Below are positions 1 through 6,540 of a stretch of DNA of 8,816 bases, in pieces. A program made the position numbers and the translations under genes. The first letter of the stretch is position 1. Each line of letters opens with the position of its first letter. The DNA comes from Microbacterium sp. (GTDB lineage Bacteria; Actinomycetota; Actinomycetes; Actinomycetales; Microbacteriaceae): NCBI GenBank assembly GCA_029267645.1, contig JAJUIM010000063.1:1-8816 (forward strand), read 5' to 3'. The notes below the pieces were generated by a model. That model saw nothing but the letters and a program-made list of their open reading frames with translations. It had not been told where the DNA came from and made no database searches.

Positions 1-729
1 GTCGCGGTAGAGGAAGTCGTCGAGCTCCTGCTTCGTGAACTCCGCGACGGGCTTGTCGGGGTCGAAGAAGCCCGATTCCGCGTAGAAGCGCACGCTCCAG
101 CCGCCGACCTTGTAGCCGGGGATGAGGATCGCGCCGTCGTTGATCGACTTCGTCTCGTCGTACAGCTGCGTGAGGTCGAGGTCGCTCACGCGCCCCGTGC
201 CCTCGCACCCGGGGCACATGCCACCGAGCATGTTGAACTCGGCGCGCTCGCGCTTCGCGCGCCCCGTGCGCTCGACGAGGATCGCGCCCGAGGCCTTCAC
301 GGAGGGGGTGTTGAACGAGAACGCGTTGGGCGGGCCGATCTGCGGGTCGCCCAGACGGCTGAACAGCACCCGCAGCAGCGCGTTGGCGTCGCTCGCGGTG
401 CCGACCGTCGAGCGGATGTTCGCGCCGAGTCGATCCTGATCCACGACGATCGCGGTCGTGAGCCCCTCGAGCGACTCGACGTCGGGGCGCGCGAGCTGCG
501 GCATCATGCCCTGCAGGAAGGCGCTGTATGTCTCGTTGATCATGCGCTGCGACTCGTTTGCGATCGTCTCGAACGCGAGCGAGCTCTTGCCGGATCCCGA
601 CACACCGGTGAAGACCGTCAGGCGGCGCTTGGGCAGGTCGATGTCGACGCCCTTGAGGTTGTTCTCACGGGCGCCGCGCACCCGGATCGTGTCGTGGCGG
701 TCGGCGGCGTGCGCGGACGGGTCGGTCAT
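1..729 (-). CDS. UvrA-like ABC ATPase, DrrC-type (partial, N-terminal 243 codons)
   Basis: The first 243 codons of a UvrA-family ABC-type ATPase are present; the C-terminus lies beyond the left edge. The Walker A motif GVSGSGKSS is at residues 42-50, followed by the family segment RPDVESLEGLTTAIVVDQ (81-98) and a zinc-binding CPGC at 172-175 followed by EGTGR. The CxxC arrives far earlier than in canonical UvrA, which has a UvrB-binding domain between Walker A and the zinc module. This points to the shorter UvrA-like class (about 750-800 aa) that includes daunorubicin-resistance protein DrrC. Those proteins are cytosolic DNA-associated ATPases linked to drug or DNA-adduct tolerance rather than core excision repair. 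The ATG at 729 is chosen; an in-frame ATG at 735 is also possible. Neither has a clear Shine-Dalgarno. The family call is firm, but the exact role is unknown. Confidence 0.88.
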   Translation of the reverse strand, partial: MTDPSAHAADRHDTIRVRGARENNLKGVDIDLPKRRLTVFTGVSGSGKSSLAFETIANESQRMINETYSAFLQGMMPQLARPDVESLEGLTTAIVVDQDRLGANIRSTVGTASDANALLRVLFSRLGDPQIGPPNAFSFNTPSVKASGAILVERTGRAKRERAEFNMLGGMCPGCEGTGRVSDLDLTQLYDETKSINDGAILIPGYKVGGWSVRFYAESGFFDPDKPVAEFTKQELDDFLYRD

Positions 730-755
730 GAACATGATCGTCGCATGACCGGCGA

Positions 756-767
756 TAGATTGGGACC
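756..767 (+). promoter_or_regulatory. -10 element and start site for the permease transcript (leaderless)
   Basis: TAGATT (756-761) is followed by six bases and then an ATG at 768, which places the predicted transcription start on the A of that ATG. No convincing -35 is visible upstream. The opposite strand carries TATCGC (757-752), five bases before an ATG at 746, so the two divergent genes may share overlapping -10 elements. This is inferred from sequence only. Confidence 0.45.
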
Positions 768-806
768 ATGACCACGACACGAGCCGACCGCGCGCCGCTC
801 TCGTGA
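768..806 (+). CDS. Probable 12-codon leaderless upstream ORF overlapping the permease start
   Basis: The reading frame from ATG 768 encodes MTTTRADRAPLS and stops at TGA 804-806. That stop overlaps the GTG start of the permease (803-805) in a GTGA junction. A -10-like TAGATT ends seven bases before the ATG, so the mRNA could begin at this ATG without a leader. The permease GTG itself has no Shine-Dalgarno in the preceding 20 bases. Ribosomes finishing the short ORF could therefore restart at the permease GTG, coupling the two. No function is claimed for the peptide, and no conservation could be tested. The alternative is that it is a chance ORF and the permease mRNA starts elsewhere. Confidence 0.4.
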   Translation: MTTTRADRAPLS

Positions 807-1726
807 CGGGGGTTCTCACGGGATTCGCCGTCGTCGGCGTCGCGATCATCACGGGCTACATCATCGGGCGCATCGATCTGCTCGGCGAGACGGGCGGCCA
901 CGTGCTCGGGCGCCTCTCGTTCTTCGTGCTCAACCCGTTCCTCATGTTCATCGTCCTGAGCGACGCCGACGTCGAGATGCTCTTCTCGTCGCTGCTGCCG
1001 GCCTCGGCCGCGGCCGCCGTCGCGGTCTTCGTCGTCTACATCCTCATCGCGAAGCTCGCCTGGCGCAGGCCGTGGGGCGACACGGTCATGGGCGCGCTCG
1101 CGTCGGGCCAGGTCAACGGCAACAACGTCGGCATCCCCATCTCGACGTATCTGCTCGGCAACGCGGCGTATTCCGCGCCCATCATCCTCATGCAGCAGAT
1201 CGCCCTCACGCCGATCACGCTCGCCGTGCTCGACGCGCTAACGAGCGGCGAGTCGAAGTGGTGGAAGGCGATCGTGCGCGTGTTCCGCAATCCCCTCGTG
1301 CTCGGATCCCTCGGCGGCCTCATCGTCGCGCTCGCGGGCTGGGAGATCCCGCCGCTCGTGCACGAGCCGCTGCAGCTCGTCGCGAATGCCGCCGTGCCGA
1401 TCATCCTCATCAGCTTCGGCATGTCGCTGCACGGTCAGCGGGTGCTGACGACGCGCGGCACGAGGCGCGACGCGCTCGTCGCGACCGCGCTCAAGCTCGT
1501 CGTCATGCCCGTCGCGGCATATCTTCTCGGCCGGTTCGCCTTCGGCCTCGAGGGCCACGCGCTGTATGTCGTCGTGGTCCTCGCCGCGCTGCCGACCGCG
1601 CAGAACGTCTTCAACTACGCGCAGCGCTACGGCGTCGGATACGTCCTCACGCGCGACGCCGTGTTCCTCACGACGGTCGGCTGCGTGCCCGTGCTCTTCG
1701 CCGCGGCGCTCTTGCTCGGCACCTGA
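803..1726 (+). CDS. AEC-family permease (auxin efflux carrier-like)
   Basis: This 307-aa polytopic inner-membrane protein has the usual length and about ten membrane segments of the AEC family, members of which export or import small organic anions such as dicarboxylates. The family motif is VNGNNVGIP at residues 104-112, where the conserved Asn and Gly-x-Pro break a helix. LNPFLMF (43-49) lies in an early helix, and a second repeat carries ALPTAQNVFNYA near residue 260. The first helix starts at about residue 5, so no later start is plausible, and no in-frame ATG or GTG lies between the upstream stop at 746-748 and GTG 803. The GTG lacks a Shine-Dalgarno and overlaps the stop of a 12-codon ORF. 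The last 100 bp overlap the convergent DedA gene. The substrate cannot be told from sequence. Confidence 0.9.
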   Translation: MTGVLTGFAVVGVAIITGYIIGRIDLLGETGGHVLGRLSFFVLNPFLMFIVLSDADVEMLFSSLLPASAAAAVAVFVVYILIAKLAWRRPWGDTVMGALASGQVNGNNVGIPISTYLLGNAAYSAPIILMQQIALTPITLAVLDALTSGESKWWKAIVRVFRNPLVLGSLGGLIVALAGWEIPPLVHEPLQLVANAAVPIILISFGMSLHGQRVLTTRGTRRDALVATALKLVVMPVAAYLLGRFAFGLEGHALYVVVVLAALPTAQNVFNYAQRYGVGYVLTRDAVFLTTVGCVPVLFAAALLLGT

Positions 1727-2325
1727 CGGTCCCGGCTGCGGCGCCGCCAGGCGATCGCGCGGTCGACCACGACGCCCACGAGGATCGCGAGCACGACGCT
1801 GGCCGCCGCACCCACGAGCGGGTGATCGCCGACGAGGTGCGCCGCGAGCGCTCCGATGGCGACGGAGTACGCCGCCCACGACACCGCCGCCGCGAGCGAC
1901 AACAGGAGGAAGCGCGGCCGCGCGTAGCCGACCGCGCCCGCCGTGAGGTTCACCGCGACGCGCCCGACCGGGATGTAGCGCGCGACGAGAATCGCCGACG
2001 CTCCCCCGCGCTCGAGCCCGCGCCGCGCGAACTCCACGCCGCGACGCCCGCGGCCCGACCGCATCCAGCGGAACCGCTCGGTGCCGACGGCGCGGCCGAT
2101 CGTATAGGCGATGTTGTCGCCCGTGAAGGCGCCCGCGGCCGCGGCGAGGCCCAGCAGCACGAGTTCCGGGGATCCCGTCGACGCGCCGATCGCGGCGGCG
2201 CCGACGACGATGGTCTCGCTCGGCACCGGCGGGAAGAAGCCGTCGATCATCGCGAGCACGAACACCGCGAGGAAGATCCACGGCGACGCGGTGAGCGCGA
2301 GAAGAGGTTCGATGAGGCCGTCCAC
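1627..2325 (-). CDS. DedA-family membrane protein
   Basis: This 232-aa protein belongs to the DedA/SNARE-associated (VTT) family. Characterised members are lipid-carrier or phospholipid flippases such as UptA/PopT, and support envelope integrity. DGFFPPVPSET (28-38) contains the conserved acidic Asp28 and Glu37. FTGDNIAYTIGRAVG (67-81) is the family glycine motif, and ARYIPVGR (115-122) is the conserved Arg-Pro-Arg segment. Hydrophobic helices lie near 16-30, 39-65, 130-165 and 170-192. GTG at 2325 is chosen because AGGAAGG (2340-2334) sits eight bases upstream; an ATG at 2333 directly abutting that site is in another frame. The gene begins four bases after the acyltransferase stop, so the two form one operon. 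The C-terminal 32 residues are polar and basic and are read antisense to the end of the permease. Confidence 0.9.
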   Translation of the reverse strand: MDGLIEPLLALTASPWIFLAVFVLAMIDGFFPPVPSETIVVGAAAIGASTGSPELVLLGLAAAAGAFTGDNIAYTIGRAVGTERFRWMRSGRGRRGVEFARRGLERGGASAILVARYIPVGRVAVNLTAGAVGYARPRFLLLSLAAAVSWAAYSVAIGALAAHLVGDHPLVGAAASVVLAILVGVVVDRAIAWRRRSRDRQVPSKSAAAKSTGTQPTVVRNTASRVRTYPTP

Positions 2326-2329
2326 GTTG

Positions 2330-3616
2330 TCATCCTTCCTGCCGCGCGAGCAGCGCGAAATCCTGCTGACGGGTGTGCGTGACCGGGGGTTTTCCCCCGG
2401 CGGTCTGGGGCGCCCGCGCGATCCGCAGGGCGAGGAGCGCGACCGCGATCGCGAGCACGGCGGATCCGACGTCGAGGCCCAGCACGAAGACGAGCGCGAC
2501 CGCGCCGACGGCGAGTGCGACCGAGCAGGCGGCCCGAGCCCCGCCCGATGGGGCGCCGGGCGTCTGCGCCGCGGAGGTCCGCGCGACGAGCGCGACGGCG
2601 CAGCAGGTCGCGGCGCCGACCGCGAGGATCCAGATCGGCCGCGAAGCCCACCACTCCCCCGTCAGCGGCACGGGCATGCCGATGCCGAGCGCGAGCGAGC
2701 CGGCGATCGTGACCGCCGCGACCACGACGAGCGCGGGCATGTGCCAGAGGTAGATCGACATGGCGTGGCGCCCGATGACGCGCACCGCAGCGCCCGCGCG
2801 GCCCCTCGCGCCCCACGCGCGCAGCCGCGGCTGCGCGATCGAGAAGAGGCACGCCTGGGCGAAGCCGAGCAGCGCGAGCGCGATCGTCGGCGGGTTGAGG
2901 TTCTCGTACATGTCGAGCGAGACGAGCCCCGTCGCGGCGAGGGCGGGGATTCCCGCGAGGGCGACCGCGGCGCCGATGAGCCGCGTGCGCACGGTGAGGC
3001 GCGCGAATCCGCCGCCCGCGAGCACGAAGCCCAGCTGCTGGCCGAGCAGCCACACGAAGGCGAGGTTCAGGAATCCGACGGCGTCGATGCCGGTCGCCGT
3101 CCGCACGACGTCGACCGCGAGGGTGAGTGCGACGAGCGCGCCGATCGTGACGGCCGGTCGCTGCTCGTGCGCCCGCAGCAGCAGCGGGGCGAGCGACTGC
3201 ACGAGCACGAAGACGCCGAGGAACCACAGCGGTTGTGAGATGCGGAAGCCGGCCTCCTCGACGAGCTCGGGCGGCAGGCCGAGCGCCCCGAGCGCCGCGA
3301 GCCCCACCGCGATCGCGCCGAGCGCGGGCACGAGCGGAGCCATGAGACGCTGCACGCGCGAGGCGGCGAACCCACGGACGTCGTCTCGGCGCCGCAGCGA
3401 CGACGCGGCCGTCGCACCGCCCGCGAGAAAGAACAGCGGCATGATCTGCACGACCCAGCTGAACGGCCAGAACCACGAGGTCTCGAGCGCGTTGTCGATT
3501 CGCACGGCGCCGCCCGAGACGAGGATGCCTGCCATCGTGGCGTGCAGCGCGACGACGACGATCGTGCAGGCCGCGCGCAGGACGTCGAGGCTGACGTCGC
3601 GTGATGAGGTGACCAT
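2330..3616 (-). CDS. Acyltransferase-3 family integral membrane protein
   Basis: This 428-aa multi-spanning protein belongs to the acyltransferase-3 (OafA/NolL-like) family, which transfers acyl groups to surface glycans, lipids or antibiotics at the membrane. LDVLRAACTIVVVALH (10-25) ends in the family's conserved helix-1 histidine, His25. IMPLFFLAGGATAASSL (58-74) and SRVQR (86-90) match the typical second-helix and Arg-x-x-Arg segments, and RHAMSIYLWHMP is the characteristic late motif. Two extra hydrophobic helices lie near residues 360-405. ATG 3616 is chosen: GAAGGG lies five bases upstream and the family N-terminus begins here. The transcript runs into the DedA gene. A palindrome and a promoter element shared with the kinase gene lie just upstream. 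The acceptor substrate is unknown. Confidence 0.88.
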   Translation of the reverse strand: MVTSSRDVSLDVLRAACTIVVVALHATMAGILVSGGAVRIDNALETSWFWPFSWVVQIMPLFFLAGGATAASSLRRRDDVRGFAASRVQRLMAPLVPALGAIAVGLAALGALGLPPELVEEAGFRISQPLWFLGVFVLVQSLAPLLLRAHEQRPAVTIGALVALTLAVDVVRTATGIDAVGFLNLAFVWLLGQQLGFVLAGGGFARLTVRTRLIGAAVALAGIPALAATGLVSLDMYENLNPPTIALALLGFAQACLFSIAQPRLRAWGARGRAGAAVRVIGRHAMSIYLWHMPALVVVAAVTIAGSLALGIGMPVPLTGEWWASRPIWILAVGAATCCAVALVARTSAAQTPGAPSGGARAACSVALAVGAVALVFVLGLDVGSAVLAIAVALLALRIARAPQTAGGKPPVTHTRQQDFALLARQEG

Positions 3617-3624
3617 GAGAGCCC

Positions 3625-3645
3625 TTCGGTGTCAGGAACACCGAA
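3625..3645. promoter_or_regulatory. Palindrome at the acyltransferase promoter (candidate operator or 5' hairpin)
   Basis: Perfect 8-bp arms TTCGGTGT and ACACCGAA are separated by five bases (CAGGA). The palindrome sits between the predicted -10 (3651-3646) and the Shine-Dalgarno of the acyltransferase gene and spans the predicted start of transcription near 3639. That position suits a repressor operator. It could equally be a short hairpin at the mRNA 5' end. Confidence 0.5.
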
Positions 3646-3682
3646 ACGGTAGGTCTGCGGGCTGCGCCTGCGCATCACTCCG
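3646..3682 (-). promoter_or_regulatory. Acyltransferase-dedA promoter with element shared with the kinase promoter
   Basis: Read on the minus strand, the element CGGAGTGATGCGCA (3682-3669) is followed by 17 bases and then TACCGT (3651-3646) as a -10. The predicted start is near 3639, giving a leader of about 23 nt that contains a palindrome and GAAGGG. The element matches 13 of 14 bases upstream of the histidine kinase, with an identical 17-bp gap. This makes a promoter more likely than chance, but the -35 hexamer itself is poor. Confidence 0.5.
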
Positions 3683-3730
3683 AAGGGTCGATCTTCGCGG
3701 CCGGCCTCCCTCTCCAGAGGGATCCTGCGC

Positions 3731-4411
3731 TCACGCGGGGCGGACGAGGCCTGCGTCGAACGCCGTGATGACGAGCTGCACGCGGTCACGCGCTGGCAGC
3801 TTCTGCAGCAGCTTGCCGATGTGCGTCTTGACGGTCTGCTCGCCGATGAAGAGCTCGCGCGCGATCTCCGCGTTCGAGAGGCCGCGGCCGACGAGCGTCA
3901 GCACCTCGCGCTCACGCTCCGTGAGGCCGGCGAGCCGAAGCGCGGCGACGGACGGCTCTGGATCGCGCTGCTCCGCGAAGCGTGAGATGAGCCGTCGCGT
4001 GACGCTCGGTGCAAGGAGCGCGTCGCCGGCCGCCACCACGCGCACGGCGTGCGCGAGCTCCTCCGGCAGCGCGTCCTTCAGGAGGAAGCCGCTCGCGCCG
4101 GCGCGCAGCGCCTCGTGCACGTAGTCGTCGATGTCGAACGTCGTCAGCATGATGACCCGCGGCACGTGCGGCAGCGGGTGCTCGGGATCGAGGATCCGCC
4201 GCGTCGCCTCGAGGCCGTCGACGCCCGGCATCCGCACGTCCATGAGCACGACGTCGGGACGCTCCTCGCGCGCGACGCGCACGGCCTCGGCACCGTCGGC
4301 CGCCTGGCCGATCACGCGGATCCCCGGCTGCGCGTCGAGCAGGGCCGCGAACCCCGCGCGCACCATGGCTTGGTCGTCCGCGATGACGACCGTGACCCGC
4401 TCCTGTGTCAT
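3731..4411 (-). CDS. Two-component response regulator, NarL/LuxR family
   Basis: This 226-aa DNA-binding response regulator is full length for the NarL/FixJ family. The receiver domain (about 5-122) has the acidic pocket Asp12-Asp13, the phospho-acceptor Asp58 in LMDVRMPG, Thr90/Thr91 and Lys112. The LuxR-type helix-turn-helix (about 162-222) starts with GLTEREREVL and continues through SNAEIARELFIGEQTVKTHI. Most relatives continue with a small-residue segment after the recognition helix, while here KLLQKLPARDRVQ follows, which is still in family range. The ATG overlaps the kinase stop in an ATGA junction, so translation is coupled and the kinase is the certain partner. Likely targets include its own operon and the adjacent acyltransferase-dedA unit, because the same upstream element precedes both. 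No signal can be named. Confidence 0.95.
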   Translation of the reverse strand: MTQERVTVVIADDQAMVRAGFAALLDAQPGIRVIGQAADGAEAVRVAREERPDVVLMDVRMPGVDGLEATRRILDPEHPLPHVPRVIMLTTFDIDDYVHEALRAGASGFLLKDALPEELAHAVRVVAAGDALLAPSVTRRLISRFAEQRDPEPSVAALRLAGLTEREREVLTLVGRGLSNAEIARELFIGEQTVKTHIGKLLQKLPARDRVQLVITAFDAGLVRPA

Positions 4412-5625
4412 GCCCGCTCCCCTGCTCGTTCGGCCCCGGCGATCGGCAGCGTCGCCGCCACTCGGAATCCTCCCGCGGCCGTCGGCCGCGCCTCAACCGC
4501 GCCGCCGAGGATCGCCGCGCGCTCGCGCATGCCGACGAGCCCGTGCCCCGCGGCCGAGGCGTGCGCAGACGGCGTGTTCGGCGGCTCGTTCTCGATCTCG
4601 ACGAGGACCGTGCCGTCCGCATGGCCGACCGCCACCGCGATCGCCGTGCCCGGCGCGTGCCGCAGCGCGTTGCTCACCGCCTCCTGCACGATCCGGTACG
4701 CCGCGATGCCCACGGCGATCGGCACCGGGGCGTCCGGCGGCGACATCGTGAGGCGGATCCGCGCCCCCGCACGCTCCGTGTCCGCGACGAGCTCGGCGAT
4801 GTCGTCGAGCGTCGGCTGCGGCGCCTTCTCGGCCTCGGGGGCGTCGCCGCGCAGGACGCCGAGCAGCCGCCGCATCTCGGCGAGCGACTCGCGGGCGCCG
4901 CGAGCGATGTCGCGGAACTCGTCCGCCGAGGCCGGATCCATCGTCGGCACCCGATACGGCGCAGACGTCGCCTGCACCTGGATGAGCGAAAGCCCGTGCG
5001 CCACGACGTCGTGCAGCTCGCGCGCGATCCGCTGCCGCTCCTCGGCGACGAGCCGTCGCTCGACCTCGGCGGCGCTGACGGCTTTCTCCTCGGTCAGCTG
5101 CCGCGAGATGCGGAAACGATCGTGCGCGAGGGCCCCGATGCCCGCAGCGATCGCGCCGACGCCGATCGCGACGATGACCGAGGCCAGCGCGCCGCCCGAC
5201 GGCATCGCGAGTGCGGGCGCCGACATCGCGACGGCGGGCAGCAGCAGGGCGATGAGGCCGGTGCGCCAACCGTGCCACGCCCATGCGCCGCCCGCGAGCA
5301 CGGCGAACGCGATGATCGTCGTGACGGGCCACGGCCACGGCAACCACTCAGGCGCGCCCCACGCCGCCAGCGCGAGGCTCGACGCCGCGAACGCGCCGAC
5401 GGAGGCGCGCGGCAGGCGCACGAGCGTCACGAGCGCGCCGATCTGCACGAGCGTCACGACGAGCGCCGCGAGCACCGGCACCTCGTAGAGCACCGCCGTC
5501 ACGGGCGCGGCGACCGAGTACAGCGTCACCGCGACGACCGCAATCGCCGCGTACCAGGCGGCGACGGGGTGCGCCGCGAACCACGCGACGGGAGATCGGC
5601 GCGGCGAGCGGGAGCGTGCGTGCAT
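4408..5625 (-). CDS. Sensor histidine kinase, HisKA_3 (DesK/NarL-type)
   Basis: This 405-aa membrane sensor kinase phosphorylates the response regulator encoded immediately downstream. A basic N-terminus (1-12) leads into about five or six hydrophobic segments between residues 20 and 168 with almost no extracytoplasmic loop, so sensing is probably within the membrane. A short coiled linker follows (170-195). The HisKA_3 box ERQRIARELHDVVAH carries the phospho-acceptor His205. The ATPase domain shows the N-box VQEAVSNALRH (Asn319) and a G2-like box GHGLVGMRER (360-369). The G1 position reads ENEPPN rather than DxGxG, a variation common in actinobacterial members. ATG 5625 has no Shine-Dalgarno. 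A -10-like CACGAT ends seven bases before it, so the mRNA may be leaderless. The stop overlaps the regulator start by 4 nt. Confidence 0.94.
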   Translation of the reverse strand: MHARSRSPRRSPVAWFAAHPVAAWYAAIAVVAVTLYSVAAPVTAVLYEVPVLAALVVTLVQIGALVTLVRLPRASVGAFAASSLALAAWGAPEWLPWPWPVTTIIAFAVLAGGAWAWHGWRTGLIALLLPAVAMSAPALAMPSGGALASVIVAIGVGAIAAGIGALAHDRFRISRQLTEEKAVSAAEVERRLVAEERQRIARELHDVVAHGLSLIQVQATSAPYRVPTMDPASADEFRDIARGARESLAEMRRLLGVLRGDAPEAEKAPQPTLDDIAELVADTERAGARIRLTMSPPDAPVPIAVGIAAYRIVQEAVSNALRHAPGTAIAVAVGHADGTVLVEIENEPPNTPSAHASAAGHGLVGMRERAAILGGAVEARPTAAGGFRVAATLPIAGAERAGERA

Positions 5626-5631
5626 GGCGAG

Positions 5632-5668
5632 ATCGTGTCACGCGAGCCGCGCGATGCGCATCACCCCG
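5632..5668 (-). promoter_or_regulatory. Histidine kinase-response regulator promoter
   Basis: On the minus strand CGGGGTGATGCGCA (5668-5655) is followed by 17 bases, CACGAT (5637-5632) as a -10, then six bases and the kinase ATG. The core includes the palindrome GATGCGCATC (5662-5653). The same 14-bp element with the same 17-bp gap lies before the acyltransferase gene, so this could be a binding site for the response regulator acting on its own operon. Confidence 0.5.
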
Positions 5669-5683
5669 TGGAGGGATCCGCGA

Positions 5684-6454
5684 TCAGTCGATCGGCGTGA
5701 AACTCGAGGTGTCGCCGCAGATGCGCTCGTTGTGCTCGGGGATCGGGTCCACGGCGGCCTGCGCGATCTCGGCCGCGAACTCGGCGACGTTGAGCAGCTT
5801 GCCCGCCTCCTCGCGGCGCTGGTCGATCGCGCCGGGGTTCAGACGGTTCAGCAGGGTCGCGGTGATCGTGCCCTCGATCATGTCCGCCGACACGACGACG
5901 AACTCGATGCCGCGCTCTGCGAGCTCGGGGATCCGCTCACGCAGCGCGTCCTCGCCCGCGCGCTTCGAGAGGGCGACGGGCTCGTACTCGGGCATCGTGG
6001 GCGTCGTGCGGATGAAGTGCGCCTGGTGGCTCGTGACGAACACGACGCGCGAGCCCTCGCCGAGCAGCGGCAGCGCCGCGTCGAGCACGCCGACCTGGGC
6101 GTCGCGGTTCAGCCGCATGGCGTAGTCCTCGCCGAGGTCCTGCTCCATGCCGCCCGAGGCGTTGAGCACGAGGATGTCGAGGCCGCCGAAGACGTCCTTC
6201 GTCGCGCCCATCATCGAGGCGACGGATTCGGCGTCGGTGAGATCGGCGCCGATGACGAGCGACTGCGTGCCGAACTCCTCGTTGAGGGCCGCCGCGAGCT
6301 TCTCGGCACGGGGCGCCTTGTTGCGGAAGTTGATGACGACGTTCGCGCCGGCCGCAGCGAAGTACCGCACCGTGTCGGCCCCGACGCCGCGGGACGATCC
6401 CGTGACGAGAACGGTCTTGCCTTCGAGGGATCCGGCGGGGAGCGGCTGCGACAC
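5684..6454 (-). CDS. Atypical SDR-family oxidoreductase
   Basis: This 256-aa cytosolic protein has a Rossmann fold of the short-chain dehydrogenase/reductase family, which is NAD(P)-dependent. The cofactor motif TGSSRGVG is at residues 18-25, Asp71 sits where adenine is bound, and NASGG (98-102) replaces the usual NNAG. Asn116 and Ser142 (VTSHQAHF) are in the expected places for catalysis. The YxxxK pair is not canonical: Tyr157 and Lys164 are seven apart (YEPVALSK), and the position four before Lys164 is Val160. The protein may use a shifted Tyr or may not be a normal dehydrogenase. GTG 6454 is chosen because AGGAG (6466-6462) lies seven bases upstream. It lies 58 bp before the kinase gene in the same direction but has no evident functional tie to it. 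The substrate is unknown. Confidence 0.85.
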   Translation of the reverse strand: MSQPLPAGSLEGKTVLVTGSSRGVGADTVRYFAAAGANVVINFRNKAPRAEKLAAALNEEFGTQSLVIGADLTDAESVASMMGATKDVFGGLDILVLNASGGMEQDLGEDYAMRLNRDAQVGVLDAALPLLGEGSRVVFVTSHQAHFIRTTPTMPEYEPVALSKRAGEDALRERIPELAERGIEFVVVSADMIEGTITATLLNRLNPGAIDQRREEAGKLLNVAEFAAEIAQAAVDPIPEHNERICGDTSSFTPID

Positions 6455-6540
6455 GGAAGGTCTCCTGGGGTCGTGCGGATACGAGCCCTACGACCCTACA
6501 ACGGCGCGGCTCCGGCGATGCTCGGTGATAGCGTCCGGGC
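6455..6540. promoter_or_regulatory. Divergent intergenic region between the SDR and GDPD genes
   Basis: These 86 bp serve both genes. For the plus-strand GDPD, TAGCGT (6529-6534) is followed by six bases and the ATG, which predicts a leaderless mRNA. For the SDR there is AGGAG at 6466-6462 and a possible -10 GTATCC on the minus strand. A tandem repeat, CCCTACGA then CCCTACAA (6486-6501), lies between and could be a regulator site; its meaning is unproven. Confidence 0.45.

Noticed and set aside
665..901. Minus-strand frame crossing the start of the UvrA-like gene
   Set aside because: It is in a different frame from the UvrA-like motifs and antisense to the permease N-terminus.
1072..2382. 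Long Arg/Ala-rich open frame on the plus strand (436 codons)
   Set aside because: It lies out of frame across the permease and antisense to DedA. Its composition is the low-complexity pattern of GC-rich shadow frames and no domain is recognisable.
3707..3722. Inverted repeat TCCCTCT-CC-AGAGGGA after the response regulator stop, as a terminator
   Set aside because: Once a four-base loop is allowed the stem is only six pairs and no T-run follows. It is weak compared with the 19-bp hairpin after rbpA.
4405..5700. Long plus-strand frame opposite the histidine kinase
   Set aside because: It is the antisense of a clear HisKA_3 kinase with all motifs and has no domain of its own.
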